From: an uncultured Clostridia bacterium
GTDB taxonomy: Bacteria; Bacillota; Clostridia; TANB77; CAG-508
DNA length: 18,345 bases
Direction: 5' to 3'
Assembly: GCA_947626705.1 (NCBI GenBank)
Contig: CANQTJ010000014.1
Span: forward strand, 1 to 18,345
Each line of letters starts with the position of its first letter. The first letter of the stretch is position 1. Positions 1-6,808 of this stretch are shown here, piece by piece. Below the pieces are notes generated by a model, which saw only the letters and a list, made by a program, of their open reading frames with translations, was not told where the DNA came from and made no database searches. A program made the translations under genes and the position numbers.

Positions 1-74
1 GATAGAAATGTACTCTATGTGATTTTTGACATCATTGAGTACTTTAAGTACTCTGTTTTTCTATCACGAGATAG
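1..74. repeat. Cluster of short palindromes at the window edge
   Basis: GATAGAAA (1-8) is complementary to TTTCTATC (58-65). Between them, 37-53 is a perfect palindrome with 8-bp arms around a central T (GAGTACTT/AAGTACTC), and GTACTC also occurs at 10-15. CTATC (61-65) then pairs with GATAG (70-74) around an ACGA loop. No coding frame is visible here. The stretch could be the end of a structured RNA or mobile-element end that continues to the left, or a transcription-termination region. The function is unknown. Confidence 0.4.
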
Positions 75-90
75 TCTTATTTTTATTAAG

Positions 91-239
91 TATCTAACTT
101 AATAAAAAAAATAAAAGCTCAAATACTTCATTTTGAGCTAATTTAAAATTGGCAATAAAAAATTTTAAAGATTTTCTATTGTCAAAATTTCTTTAAAATG
201 ATATACTTTGAGCATATCAAAATTTTATTAAGTTAGATA
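91..239. repeat. 149-bp element bounded by a perfect 17-bp inverted repeat
   Basis: TATCTAACTTAATAAAA at 91-107 is repeated exactly as its reverse complement at 223-239. The interior holds further hairpins: AGCTCAAA/TTTGAGCT (116-123/132-139), ATTTTAAAG/CTTTAAAAT (about 159-167/191-199) and GATAT/ATATC (about 200-218). There is no coding frame. The layout, an outer stem closing several inner stems, would suit a structured RNA or a small non-autonomous mobile element. The sequence alone does not decide between them, and A+T richness makes chance pairing of the inner stems possible. Confidence 0.5.
103..139 (-). terminator. Candidate rho-independent terminator, minus strand
   Basis: Read on the minus strand, an 8-bp stem (AGCTCAAA/TTTGAGCT, loop of 8) is followed directly by TTTTATTTTTTTTATT. 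This is the usual stem plus U-tract form. It lies beyond the stronger terminator after argS, so it would serve as a backup or end a short transcript arising inside 140-370. Confidence 0.45.
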
Positions 240-301
240 ATTAATAAAAAAATTAAATATGAACAATTGCGAATATTACTTAAATCTTACTATATAAAAT
301 A

Positions 302-373
302 GAACAAAAGTGGACATTATTAATATTTTCACTATTTAGAACATTTTAAAGTCCGCGTCTTTGTTCGTCCGCG
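302..373. repeat. Imperfect hairpin with two GTCCGCG repeats
   Basis: GAACAAA (302-308) pairs with TTTGTTC (360-366), and GGAC (312-315) with GTCC (351-354), forming a long-looped imperfect stem. GTCCGCG occurs twice (351-357 and 367-373) and is strikingly GC-rich for this surrounding. The rest of the gap between 240 and 373 is plain AT-rich sequence in which I see no gene. Confidence 0.35.
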
Positions 374-459
374 AAAAAATGTAAAAAAAGAGGGAAATGT
401 AGTCTGGCCCCACTTCCCTTGAAAGTTGGCCCCACTTCCCTCTTTTTTTTACATTTTTT
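374..459. terminator. Long bidirectional terminator stem after argS, with an internal direct repeat
   Basis: The arm at 374-396 (six A, TGT, seven A, GAGGGAA) is complementary to 436-459 with a single extra T in the right arm. The stem is therefore about 23 bp with a run of T on either side, suited to stop transcription from both directions. The right arm contains the argS stop codon (449-451) and its last codons. The loop holds two copies of TGGCCCCACTTCCCT (405-419 and 427-441, spaced 22 bp), the second running into the right arm. A plain terminator would not need these repeats. Confidence 0.7.
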
Positions 460-2164
460 CTGGCATTTGCATTCCTAATAGTTCTGCACCTTGTTTTAAT
501 ACTTTTCTCACTGAATATGTTAAATAAATACGTGCATTTTGAAGTTCTTTATCATCAATAATTATTTTATTTTCATTGTAAAAACTGCTATATGCTTTTG
601 ATAAATCTATTAAGTATCTTGATAATATTGATGGTTCATTTTTGTCTGTAACTTGTATTAATATATCTTCAAAATTGTATATTAATTTTAGTATTTCTAA
701 AGAATAGTCGTCTAATAAATTGTCTATTTTTATATCTTTAATTTCTGGTATATTTTGTGCTTTTTCTAATACACTTTTTGTTCTTACATAAGTATATTGT
801 ATATATGGTCCTGTTTCTCCTTGAAAATTTAATGCCGTATCCCAGTCAAATATTTGGTCTTTTATTGTTGTTGTTGATAGTGTATTAAATATTACGGCTC
901 CTAATCCTACTTTTTTTGCTACTTCTTCTTTATTTTCTAATTGTGCATTTTTGTCTGTTATTATTTCTTTTGCTTTTTCTATTGTTCCATTTATTAAGTC
1001 TTCTATTTTCACTACGTTTCCTAATCTTGTTGACATTTTTCCAGTTGGCAAACTTACCATACCATAAGATACATGTTCTAACCCTTGTACATATTTCTTA
1101 TCTACTAGGTAATTAGCAACTGCAAATATTTGTTTAAAGTGAAGATTTTGTTCATAAGCTACTACATATAAACATTTATCAAAGTTGTATGTTTTAGCTC
1201 TATACATAATAGCTGCTAAATCTCTTGTTGCATAAATTGAAGAACCATTTGTTTTTTGTACTAAACATGGTGTGCTTATTCCAAAATTTTCTAAATCAAC
1301 AATTTTAGCTCCTTCTGATTCTATTAATTTGCCTTTTTTTTCTAGCGTTTTAATGACTTCATCTATTTTATCCGAATAAAATGCTTCTCCATTATAAGAA
1401 TCAAATTTGACATTTAACATATCATATATTTTATTAAATTCTACCATACTTAAGTCTTTAAATTTATTCCATAAATCTACACAATACTTATCTCCATTTT
1501 CTAATAATTTAAAATTCTGTCTGCATCTTTCTAAAACTTTTTCATCTTCTTTGCATAGATTATTTATTCTTACATACATGTCCATCATTTTGTTTATTGG
1601 GTCTTCTTCTAAATTATATTCATTCCCCCACATTTTATAGGCTTCTATCATTTTTCCAAATTGTGTTCCATAATCTCCTAAGTGATTTATTCCTATTGTA
1701 TTATATCCTAAATATTTATATATTTTGTATAATGAATTTCCTATTAAAGTAGTTCTTAAGTGTCCAATGTGAAATGGTTTTGCAATATTTGGAGAAGAGT
1801 ATTCTACTACTATATTTTTTCCTTTTCCTATATCTGATTTCCCATATTCATCTTTACTAGATATTTCATTTAAAACTTCTTTTGCTAATATTTTTTTATT
1901 TATATAGAAATTTAAATATCCTCCTGCAACTTCTATTTTTTCAATATTATCATTCTCTTTTATTTGATTATCTATTTTTTCTTTTAATTCATTTGCTATT
2001 ACCTGTGGTGCTTTTTTTAGTTCTTTTGCTAATCTAAAACATGGAAATGAATAATCTCCATTTTTTGAGTCTTTTGGTGTTTCTATATAAGTATATAGCT
2101 CTTTTTCGCTTATATCTATATTTTTGCTTATTAATTTTGAAATTATTTGTTTAAAGTTTTTCAA
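449..2164 (-). CDS. argS: Arginyl-tRNA synthetase
   Basis: Class I aminoacyl-tRNA synthetase charging tRNA-Arg with arginine at the expense of ATP, in the cytoplasm. The 571-residue product matches the family length. In order there is the N-terminal Add1-type domain (about 1-85), the Rossmann catalytic core opening with SSPNIAKPFHIGHLRTT (HIGH at 132-135), the KMSTR signature at 376-380, and a helical DALR anticodon-binding domain from about 455 to the end (MPEKM). The start is a TTG at 2162-2164: GGAGG lies about 7 bases upstream, and the translation opens in the usual ArgS way. The gene follows the HEPN gene by only 26 bp and may be cotranscribed with the MNT/HEPN pair. Transcription ends at the stem at 374-459. 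Identification is secure. Confidence 0.96.
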   Translation of the reverse strand: MKNFKQIISKLISKNIDISEKELYTYIETPKDSKNGDYSFPCFRLAKELKKAPQVIANELKEKIDNQIKENDNIEKIEVAGGYLNFYINKKILAKEVLNEISSKDEYGKSDIGKGKNIVVEYSSPNIAKPFHIGHLRTTLIGNSLYKIYKYLGYNTIGINHLGDYGTQFGKMIEAYKMWGNEYNLEEDPINKMMDMYVRINNLCKEDEKVLERCRQNFKLLENGDKYCVDLWNKFKDLSMVEFNKIYDMLNVKFDSYNGEAFYSDKIDEVIKTLEKKGKLIESEGAKIVDLENFGISTPCLVQKTNGSSIYATRDLAAIMYRAKTYNFDKCLYVVAYEQNLHFKQIFAVANYLVDKKYVQGLEHVSYGMVSLPTGKMSTRLGNVVKIEDLINGTIEKAKEIITDKNAQLENKEEVAKKVGLGAVIFNTLSTTTIKDQIFDWDTALNFQGETGPYIQYTYVRTKSVLEKAQNIPEIKDIKIDNLLDDYSLEILKLIYNFEDILIQVTDKNEPSILSRYLIDLSKAYSSFYNENKIIIDDKELQNARIYLTYSVRKVLKQGAELLGMQMPEKM

Positions 2165-2190
2165 TTTATATCCTCCATTATAAAAACGTT

Positions 2191-2604
2191 TTATCTTTTT
2201 AAATTAATGATTGTTCTTATAAATTCTTTTATATCTGTTAAATCATTTTCAATTATATCTTTTAACATTTTTTCATCTATTTTTTCATATTCATGTAAAG
2301 CTATATTTTTTAATCCTATTATGCGTTTCATTTTTTTACACATTTCTTTTGAAATTAATTTATTATCATATAGTTTTTCAAATGCATCTTTTCTTGTTTG
2401 TGGAATTCCTAATCTTCTTACTGTAACTATATACATAGCAACATCAGTTGCCATTTCAGATGCTCTTTGCAAATTTAATATAATTGCATCTAGTCTTCTA
2501 TTATCTTTTAAATTTTGGGGATTATTTTCATATTCTTCATTTATTCTTTTTATACTTCTTTCAACACCATCATATTTACTTATTAATACTGCTTCATTTT
2601 CCAT
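2191..2604 (-). CDS. HEPN-domain protein (HepT-like, DUF86)
   Basis: A 137-residue all-helical protein of the HEPN/DUF86 family, whose characterised members (HepT) are RNases acting as toxins held in check by a cognate MNT nucleotidyltransferase. The signature region reads GLKNIALHEY (97-106): the family motif R-X4-H-X-Y appears here as K99-N100-X3-H104-X-Y106. The catalytic His, the polar residue after the basic position, and the Tyr that MntA-type partners AMPylate are present. The Arg is replaced by Lys (AAA, one transition from AGA). The gene starts inside the 3' end of the MNT gene (11-bp overlap, AAAGGAG upstream), typical translational coupling of a two-gene module. Whether it is an active RNase cannot be told from sequence. 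Confidence 0.87.
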   Translation of the reverse strand: MENEAVLISKYDGVERSIKRINEEYENNPQNLKDNRRLDAIILNLQRASEMATDVAMYIVTVRRLGIPQTRKDAFEKLYDNKLISKEMCKKMKRIIGLKNIALHEYEKIDEKMLKDIIENDLTDIKEFIRTIINLKR

Positions 2605-2986
2605 AAATACTTTCTCCTTTTTTTATATTATCTATAATTGCATTTCTGCTTTCATTTAAATCTAAAAATTCTCTATACATATCTAATTTATAAAAATCAA
2701 ATTTTACTTCATCTTCACAATATAAGATTTTACCATTAACTAATATCTCATATCTAAAAGTTTCTTCAATTTCGTCTAAATTTACTAAATCTATATCTTT
2801 TTCTATTTTTTCTTGTAGCATTATTGATAATTCATATAGCATTTTATTTTCTATTTTGTGTTTTGGCTTTATTGCTATATTAATATCACTATTAAAGTTT
2901 TGCATACCTCTTGCATAACTTCCAAATAAAATTATTGCTTCACATTCTATTTTTTTTAAAATAAATTTTACTATTAAATTTTCCAT
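2594..2986 (-). CDS. MNT-domain nucleotidyltransferase (MntA-like)
   Basis: A 130-residue minimal nucleotidyltransferase of the pol-beta superfamily. The motif GSYARGMQNFNSDIN starts at residue 22, fitting GS-X10-DXD except that the second Asp is Asn36 (AAT, one transition from GAT). A later acidic cluster, KDIDLV (D64, D66), supplies the third carboxylate position. In characterised HEPN/MNT pairs the MNT partner transfers AMP to the HEPN protein and neutralises it. Loss of one metal-binding Asp would be expected to weaken or abolish that activity, although binding alone could still inhibit. It starts at an ATG with AGGATGA upstream and is followed by the overlapping HEPN gene. The family call is firm; activity is open. 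Confidence 0.85.
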   Translation of the reverse strand: MENLIVKFILKKIECEAIILFGSYARGMQNFNSDINIAIKPKHKIENKMLYELSIMLQEKIEKDIDLVNLDEIEETFRYEILVNGKILYCEDEVKFDFYKLDMYREFLDLNESRNAIIDNIKKGESIYGK

Positions 2987-3014
2987 ACATCTATCATCCT
3001 ATATTTATTATCTT

Positions 3015-3078
3015 TTGTTACAATTTTTAATTATTCAAATCAAATATATTTTTGATTTTTAAATATAAATCGTAACAA
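3015..3078. repeat. Nested inverted repeat between galE and the MNT gene
   Basis: TTGTTAC (3015-3021) pairs with GTAACAA (3072-3078), and inside it ATCAAA (3039-3044) pairs with TTTGAT (3051-3056). No clear U-tract follows on the minus strand, so it is a poor terminator. It may be an operator, or chance in AT-rich DNA. The 109-bp gap would be where a separate promoter for the MNT/HEPN pair should lie; I could not identify one convincingly. Confidence 0.3.
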
Positions 3079-3095
3079 TTATTTAATTTTTATTT

Positions 3096-4100
3096 TTATT
3101 TTTGTTTTTTAATATAATTCCAGCTGTCTTTACACATATCATCTAATGTTTTTTCAGTTTGCCATTCTAATTCTTGCTTTGCTTTATTAGGATTAGCATA
3201 ACAGATTGCTATATCTCCTGCTCTTCTTGGTGCAATTTTATATGGAACTTCTTTTCCTGTTGCTTTTTCAAATGCTTTTACCATATCTAATACACTATAT
3301 CCTTTTCCTGTACCTAAGTTATAAATATATAATCCTTGATTTTCTTTTTCTAATTTTTGCAAGGCTTTTATATGTCCTTTAGCTAAATCAACAACATGTA
3401 TATAATCTCTTACGCCTGTCCCATCTGGAGTATCATAATCATTTCCAAACACTGATAATTCTTTTAAAGTTCCAGCTGCAACTCTTGCTACATAAGGCAT
3501 TAAATTATTTGGTATTCCTTGTGGTTCTTCTCCTATTAATCCACTTTCATGTGCTCCTACTGGATTAAAATATCTTAATATACATATATCCCATGTATTG
3601 TCTGATTTATATAAATCTTTTAATATTTGTTCAATAAATAGTTTAGTTGTTCCATAGGGATTTGTTGTTCCTCCAGTTGGTGTTTCTTCAGTTATTGGCA
3701 TTTTTTCTGGTTCTCCATATACTGTTGCTGATGAACTAAATATAAATTTCTTTACATTATATTTTTTCATTGTATCTAATAATACTAATGCTCCTGATAT
3801 ATTATTTGTATAATATTCTATTGGTTTTTGTACTGATTCGCCAACAGCCTTAAATCCTGCAAAATTCATAACTGCTTCTATATTATTTTCTTCAAATACT
3901 TTTTCTAGTTTTTCTCTATCTAAATAATTCATTTCATAAAATTTAAAATCTTTACCTGTTATTCTTTTTATTGCTTCTAAAGCTTTTGGTGTACTATTTG
4001 CAAAGTTATCTATTATAACTATTTCTCTGCCTTCTTTTAATAATTCAACTGCTGTATGACTTCCTATAAATCCAGCTCCTCCTGGTAATAATATCGCCAT
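3096..4100 (-). CDS. galE: UDP-glucose 4-epimerase
   Basis: Short-chain dehydrogenase/reductase-family enzyme interconverting UDP-glucose and UDP-galactose with bound NAD, supplying galactose for the Leloir pathway and for cell-surface polysaccharides. The 334-residue product has the family length. The NAD-binding loop GGAGFIG is at 7-13, the catalytic Ser in FSSSATVYGE (about 123-124) and the YxxxK pair is Tyr149/Lys153 in NPYGTTK. The residue before the glycine loop is Pro (LPGGAG), where Thr is usual. The open frame reaches 4172, but the ATG at 4098-4100 has GGAGGG seven bases upstream and gives the standard N-terminus, so I use it. It is divergent from the HIT gene; no other galactose gene is nearby. 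Confidence 0.95.
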   Translation of the reverse strand: MAILLPGGAGFIGSHTAVELLKEGREIVIIDNFANSTPKALEAIKRITGKDFKFYEMNYLDREKLEKVFEENNIEAVMNFAGFKAVGESVQKPIEYYTNNISGALVLLDTMKKYNVKKFIFSSSATVYGEPEKMPITEETPTGGTTNPYGTTKLFIEQILKDLYKSDNTWDICILRYFNPVGAHESGLIGEEPQGIPNNLMPYVARVAAGTLKELSVFGNDYDTPDGTGVRDYIHVVDLAKGHIKALQKLEKENQGLYIYNLGTGKGYSVLDMVKAFEKATGKEVPYKIAPRRAGDIAICYANPNKAKQELEWQTEKTLDDMCKDSWNYIKKQK

Positions 4101-4191
4101 ATTTTTTCCCTCCTTTTTTCTATATTTTTCCATATTGTACATCTGACTAGTAACTATTATGTTATTATTCACAGCTAGTATCTTAATTAAA

Positions 4192-4342
4192 TAAAAAGGT
4201 TAAATATATAATATTTTAAATTGAGTTCGACCTGATAAATTATTTTCTTATATATTTATAGTGTGTATATAAATTTGAATATTTAAGTATATAAACGCCT
4301 TGAAGAACGGAAATTTCAAATATTATATATTTAACCTTTTTA
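4192..4342. repeat. 151-bp element with ~30-bp terminal inverted repeats (MITE-like)
   Basis: Positions 4192-4216 and 4318-4342 are perfect 25-bp inverted repeats (AAAAAGGTTAAATATATAA at the outer end). Pairing continues inward to about 4222/4312 with one mismatch. The 89-bp interior contains another hairpin, ATTTATA/TATAAAT around GTGTGTA. There is no convincing coding sequence. It fills most of the gap between galE and the HIT gene. The size, long terminal repeats and lack of coding fit a miniature inverted-repeat element. A clear target-site duplication was not found, so a regulatory long hairpin remains possible. Confidence 0.55.
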
Positions 4343-4412
4343 ATAAAACTTTCTAAACTGTAAATTGTAACACTATTATACCAAAACCATATATAATTTT
4401 CAATAAAAATTA

Positions 4413-4441
4413 TTGAATTACATAAAAAAATGTGGTATACT
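4413..4441 (+). promoter_or_regulatory. Sigma-A type promoter for the HIT-family gene
   Basis: TTGAAT (4413-4418) and TATACT (4436-4441) are separated by exactly 17 bp, and the -10 box is preceded by TGG, giving an extended -10. Transcription would start near 4448, leaving a leader of about 40 nt before the start at 4489. Confidence 0.7.
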
Positions 4442-4488
4442 ACGTCTAACCCATAAACATAATTTTTAGAAAGGTAAAGGTGGCTTAT

Positions 4489-5562
4489 ATGCAAAAGACT
4501 CGGAATTTGTTTATTCTAAAAGGCAAACCATCAGATGTTGAGATGGTACTTGGTAGCTTACAGTTTAAAGGATTAACAGAACTCGACTCACACAACATAA
4601 CTAAAGAAGATATTTACAGAGAATTTAAAAATAACAAAAGTGTTGTGTGTTCTAATTGTCCTAAGGAATTTGAACAATCAGCCATAAAAATTAATGTAAT
4701 TAATTCATTGTATAACACAGAAATATATGACGACTACATTAATTTAATGTCAGGCGGTATTCCTTTAAAATTTTGGGCAATTGCAAATGCCTATAATTGC
4801 GATATTGGTGACCATAAATCAAATAGTTCTGGTTTAAATGGAACTTCAAATCCTTATGATTGCCCTTATTGCAGGTACTTCAAATTTTCTAATCAATACT
4901 ATACAACTTTTGATATCAACAATCGTTCTATATATCAAAGTGATAATTTTGTAGTAATGCCAACTTTAGGAGAATTTATAAAAGGCTATTTGCTTATAAT
5001 CCCTATTAAACATGCAATGTCAATGGCGGAGCTTTCTTCCGATATACAACAAGAATTTTTATCTGTACTTGAAGATATAATGCAAATTCTTAAACTAACA
5101 TATCACATAAATGATATTTTAGTTTGGGAAAATGGTACAGGTAATGGCGGTATTGGAAAAGCAAAAAATTCAATTGTGCATTCTCATGTACATGTTGCTC
5201 CTAGTAAATTAACAGCTGAAAATATTAATGAAATATCCGGTTTCCAATTGAAAAAAATTCCTTATTCTGATTTACATTTATATGGAAAACATTCATATTT
5301 GCTTATTAAAGGAAACAACGATAATGAATGGTTTATAAATGATAATCCATCTTTATATATTCCACGTCAATACATTCGTCAGCTTGTTGCAGATGAATAT
5401 GGTTTATATGAAGAAGATATTTGGAACTGGAGAATTAATCCATTTCATTATTTAATTACAGCAACTTGCAAGGATATTCAAAATGCTTTAATCAATAATT
5501 GGTCTATCCTTCCTGAAAGAATCAAACAAAATACGAAAAGAGTTTTATTAAAAATATCTTAA
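4489..5562 (+). CDS. HIT-superfamily protein with an unrecognised N-terminal region
   Basis: A 357-residue protein, the only plus-strand gene. The middle part is a histidine-triad (HIT) fold: CPYC (125-128) at its beginning, the strand region FVVMPTLGEFIKGYLLIIP (154-172), and the triad HSHVHVAP with His231, His233 and His235. HIT enzymes hydrolyse or transfer nucleotides through a nucleotidyl-His intermediate; the substrate here is unknown. Residues 1-120, including a CSNC pair (54-57), and the C-terminal 120 residues (RQYIRQLVADEYGL, WNWR) lie outside the core, so it is far larger than a plain HIT protein (about 110-140 residues). The start is either GTG 4480 or ATG 4489; I prefer the ATG because AAAGGTGG ends about five bases upstream. 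It ends at a shared bidirectional terminator. Confidence 0.75.
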   Translation: MQKTRNLFILKGKPSDVEMVLGSLQFKGLTELDSHNITKEDIYREFKNNKSVVCSNCPKEFEQSAIKINVINSLYNTEIYDDYINLMSGGIPLKFWAIANAYNCDIGDHKSNSSGLNGTSNPYDCPYCRYFKFSNQYYTTFDINNRSIYQSDNFVVMPTLGEFIKGYLLIIPIKHAMSMAELSSDIQQEFLSVLEDIMQILKLTYHINDILVWENGTGNGGIGKAKNSIVHSHVHVAPSKLTAENINEISGFQLKKIPYSDLHLYGKHSYLLIKGNNDNEWFINDNPSLYIPRQYIRQLVADEYGLYEEDIWNWRINPFHYLITATCKDIQNALINNWSILPERIKQNTKRVLLKIS

Positions 5563-5603
5563 CCTAAAAGATTTATAGGAAATTAGAACTTTCTTATAAT
5601 ATT

Positions 5604-5652
5604 AAAAATAGTAACATTTATTTTTGATTTAAAATAAATGTTGCTATTTTTT
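5604..5652. terminator. Bidirectional terminator between convergent genes
   Basis: A 21-bp stem (5604-5624 with 5631-5651, one G-T pair, 6-base loop) has A-runs on the left and T-runs on the right, so it reads as stem plus U-tract on both strands. It serves the plus-strand HIT gene and the minus-strand phosphodiesterase, whose stop codon (5651-5653) lies at the edge of the stem. Confidence 0.85.
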
Positions 5653-6808
5653 AACAATTAATTACTATTAATGGTACTTCCATCTCATCAGGAGTAAATC
5701 CACAATGTGTTGATTTTTTATTTGCCTTTTCTCTAGATGTATAAGTATCTAATTTTATAATTGCATCTTTTATTGCTATTGCTATGTAATTTCCAATAAA
5801 ATCCTCAATCTTAGGATGTTTTTCTCCATACCCTAATAGATTTTTATTTAAAAATTCTTCCTTAGTATATAATATAAATTCATCTTTCATTTGAGTTTTA
5901 AAATATTTTTCAAATTTTTCTCTTTTATCTTCTTTAACCCAAAAAGTAACTGCTCTTGATTCTAAAGTAGAAGGCATTATTATACAATCTTGAATTTCAT
6001 CTAATTCTAATATATTATATACTTTTTCAATATCTTTGTGTCCATGGTCTGCACAAATAATAACTAGTGTATTAGTATCTTTTAAGTCTTCACACATTTT
6101 TTCTATTTTCTTTTCTGCATCTTGTATAAAATTTTTTACCTCTTTTGATTTGCAACCATATTTATGTAATAATGCATCTGGATTATCATTATATGCTAAA
6201 ATAAAGTTTCTATTTTTGTTACTACATATTGCTTGTATTTCATCACACATTAAATTTATATTATCTGCATTTATATTTCTCTTACTTCTTGCCTCACAAA
6301 AAGTAGGATTTATTTCATACGCTTTAACTTGTGGATTTAAGTTTTCGATTTGTTCATATATAGGAATATATTTTATTAATTCAAAAGCATCTTTTCTTGA
6401 AGTATTTAATTTTTCTCCTGTATAAGCGTCTGTTTTTCTTAACATTTCAATAACTCTACCATATTCTTTAAAATATTGCGACATTGCTATCCAACCAGTT
6501 TCAATTGGTGGTTTTCCTGAATAATATGTAGTCATTGCTGCTGTTGTAGTTGAAGGACATACTGAGGTGATTTTATCAATTTCATTTTTAGCAAAAAAGT
6601 TATTAGAAGATATATTTTTTAAAATATGTTCTCCCATACCATCTAATATAATTAATACTACATTTTTATAATCATTTTTTTTCATTATTTTATATAATTC
6701 TGGTAATTCTTTATATTTAGTTTCTACATTATAATATTTTAAAATTGTATTTATTAAATTTAAAATACTATGTTCATAATCTGGCAATATTATTTCATTT
6801 TTATTCAT
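5651..6808 (-). CDS. Alkaline-phosphatase-superfamily phosphodiesterase (nucleotide pyrophosphatase type)
   Basis: A 385-residue protein of the PF01663-like phosphodiesterase/nucleotide pyrophosphatase branch of the alkaline phosphatase superfamily. Metal and nucleophile motifs are in the expected order: VLIILDGMG (Asp56), CPSTTTAAMTT with the likely Thr nucleophile around 87-89, DNPDALLHKYG (Asp211, His215), CADHGH (Asp254, His255, His257) and STHCGF (His368). There is no signal peptide or membrane segment, so it is probably cytoplasmic. The substrate is not predictable; a nucleotide or phosphodiester is usual in the family. Its ATG overlaps the cysS stop by 8 bp, with AAAGGAG inside cysS, so translation is coupled to cysteinyl-tRNA synthetase. 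Confidence 0.82.
   Translation of the reverse strand: MNKNEIILPDYEHSILNLINTILKYYNVETKYKELPELYKIMKKNDYKNVVLIILDGMGEHILKNISSNNFFAKNEIDKITSVCPSTTTAAMTTYYSGKPPIETGWIAMSQYFKEYGRVIEMLRKTDAYTGEKLNTSRKDAFELIKYIPIYEQIENLNPQVKAYEINPTFCEARSKRNINADNINLMCDEIQAICSNKNRNFILAYNDNPDALLHKYGCKSKEVKNFIQDAEKKIEKMCEDLKDTNTLVIICADHGHKDIEKVYNILELDEIQDCIIMPSTLESRAVTFWVKEDKREKFEKYFKTQMKDEFILYTKEEFLNKNLLGYGEKHPKIEDFIGNYIAIAIKDAIIKLDTYTSREKANKKSTHCGFTPDEMEVPLIVINC

Noticed and set aside
26..54. TTGACA at 26-31 as a plus-strand promoter
   Set aside because: There is no acceptable -10 box at 16-18 bp spacing, the site falls in a palindrome, and no plus-strand gene follows.
2147..2659. Plus-strand open frame opposite the HEPN and MNT genes
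   Set aside because: It is a Phe/Ser/Ile-rich antisense shadow of AT-rich coding sequence; the minus-strand frames carry clear family motifs and binding sites.
4101..4172. Longer N-terminus for galE starting at 4172
   Set aside because: It adds 24 residues ahead of the standard GalE start and spans a strong GGAGGG binding site placed for the ATG at 4100.
4240..4494. 84-residue minus-strand open frame between galE and the HIT gene
   Set aside because: It runs through the inverted-repeat element and the HIT promoter, has no good ribosome binding site, and its Tyr/Ile-rich translation looks like read-through of AT-rich spacer.
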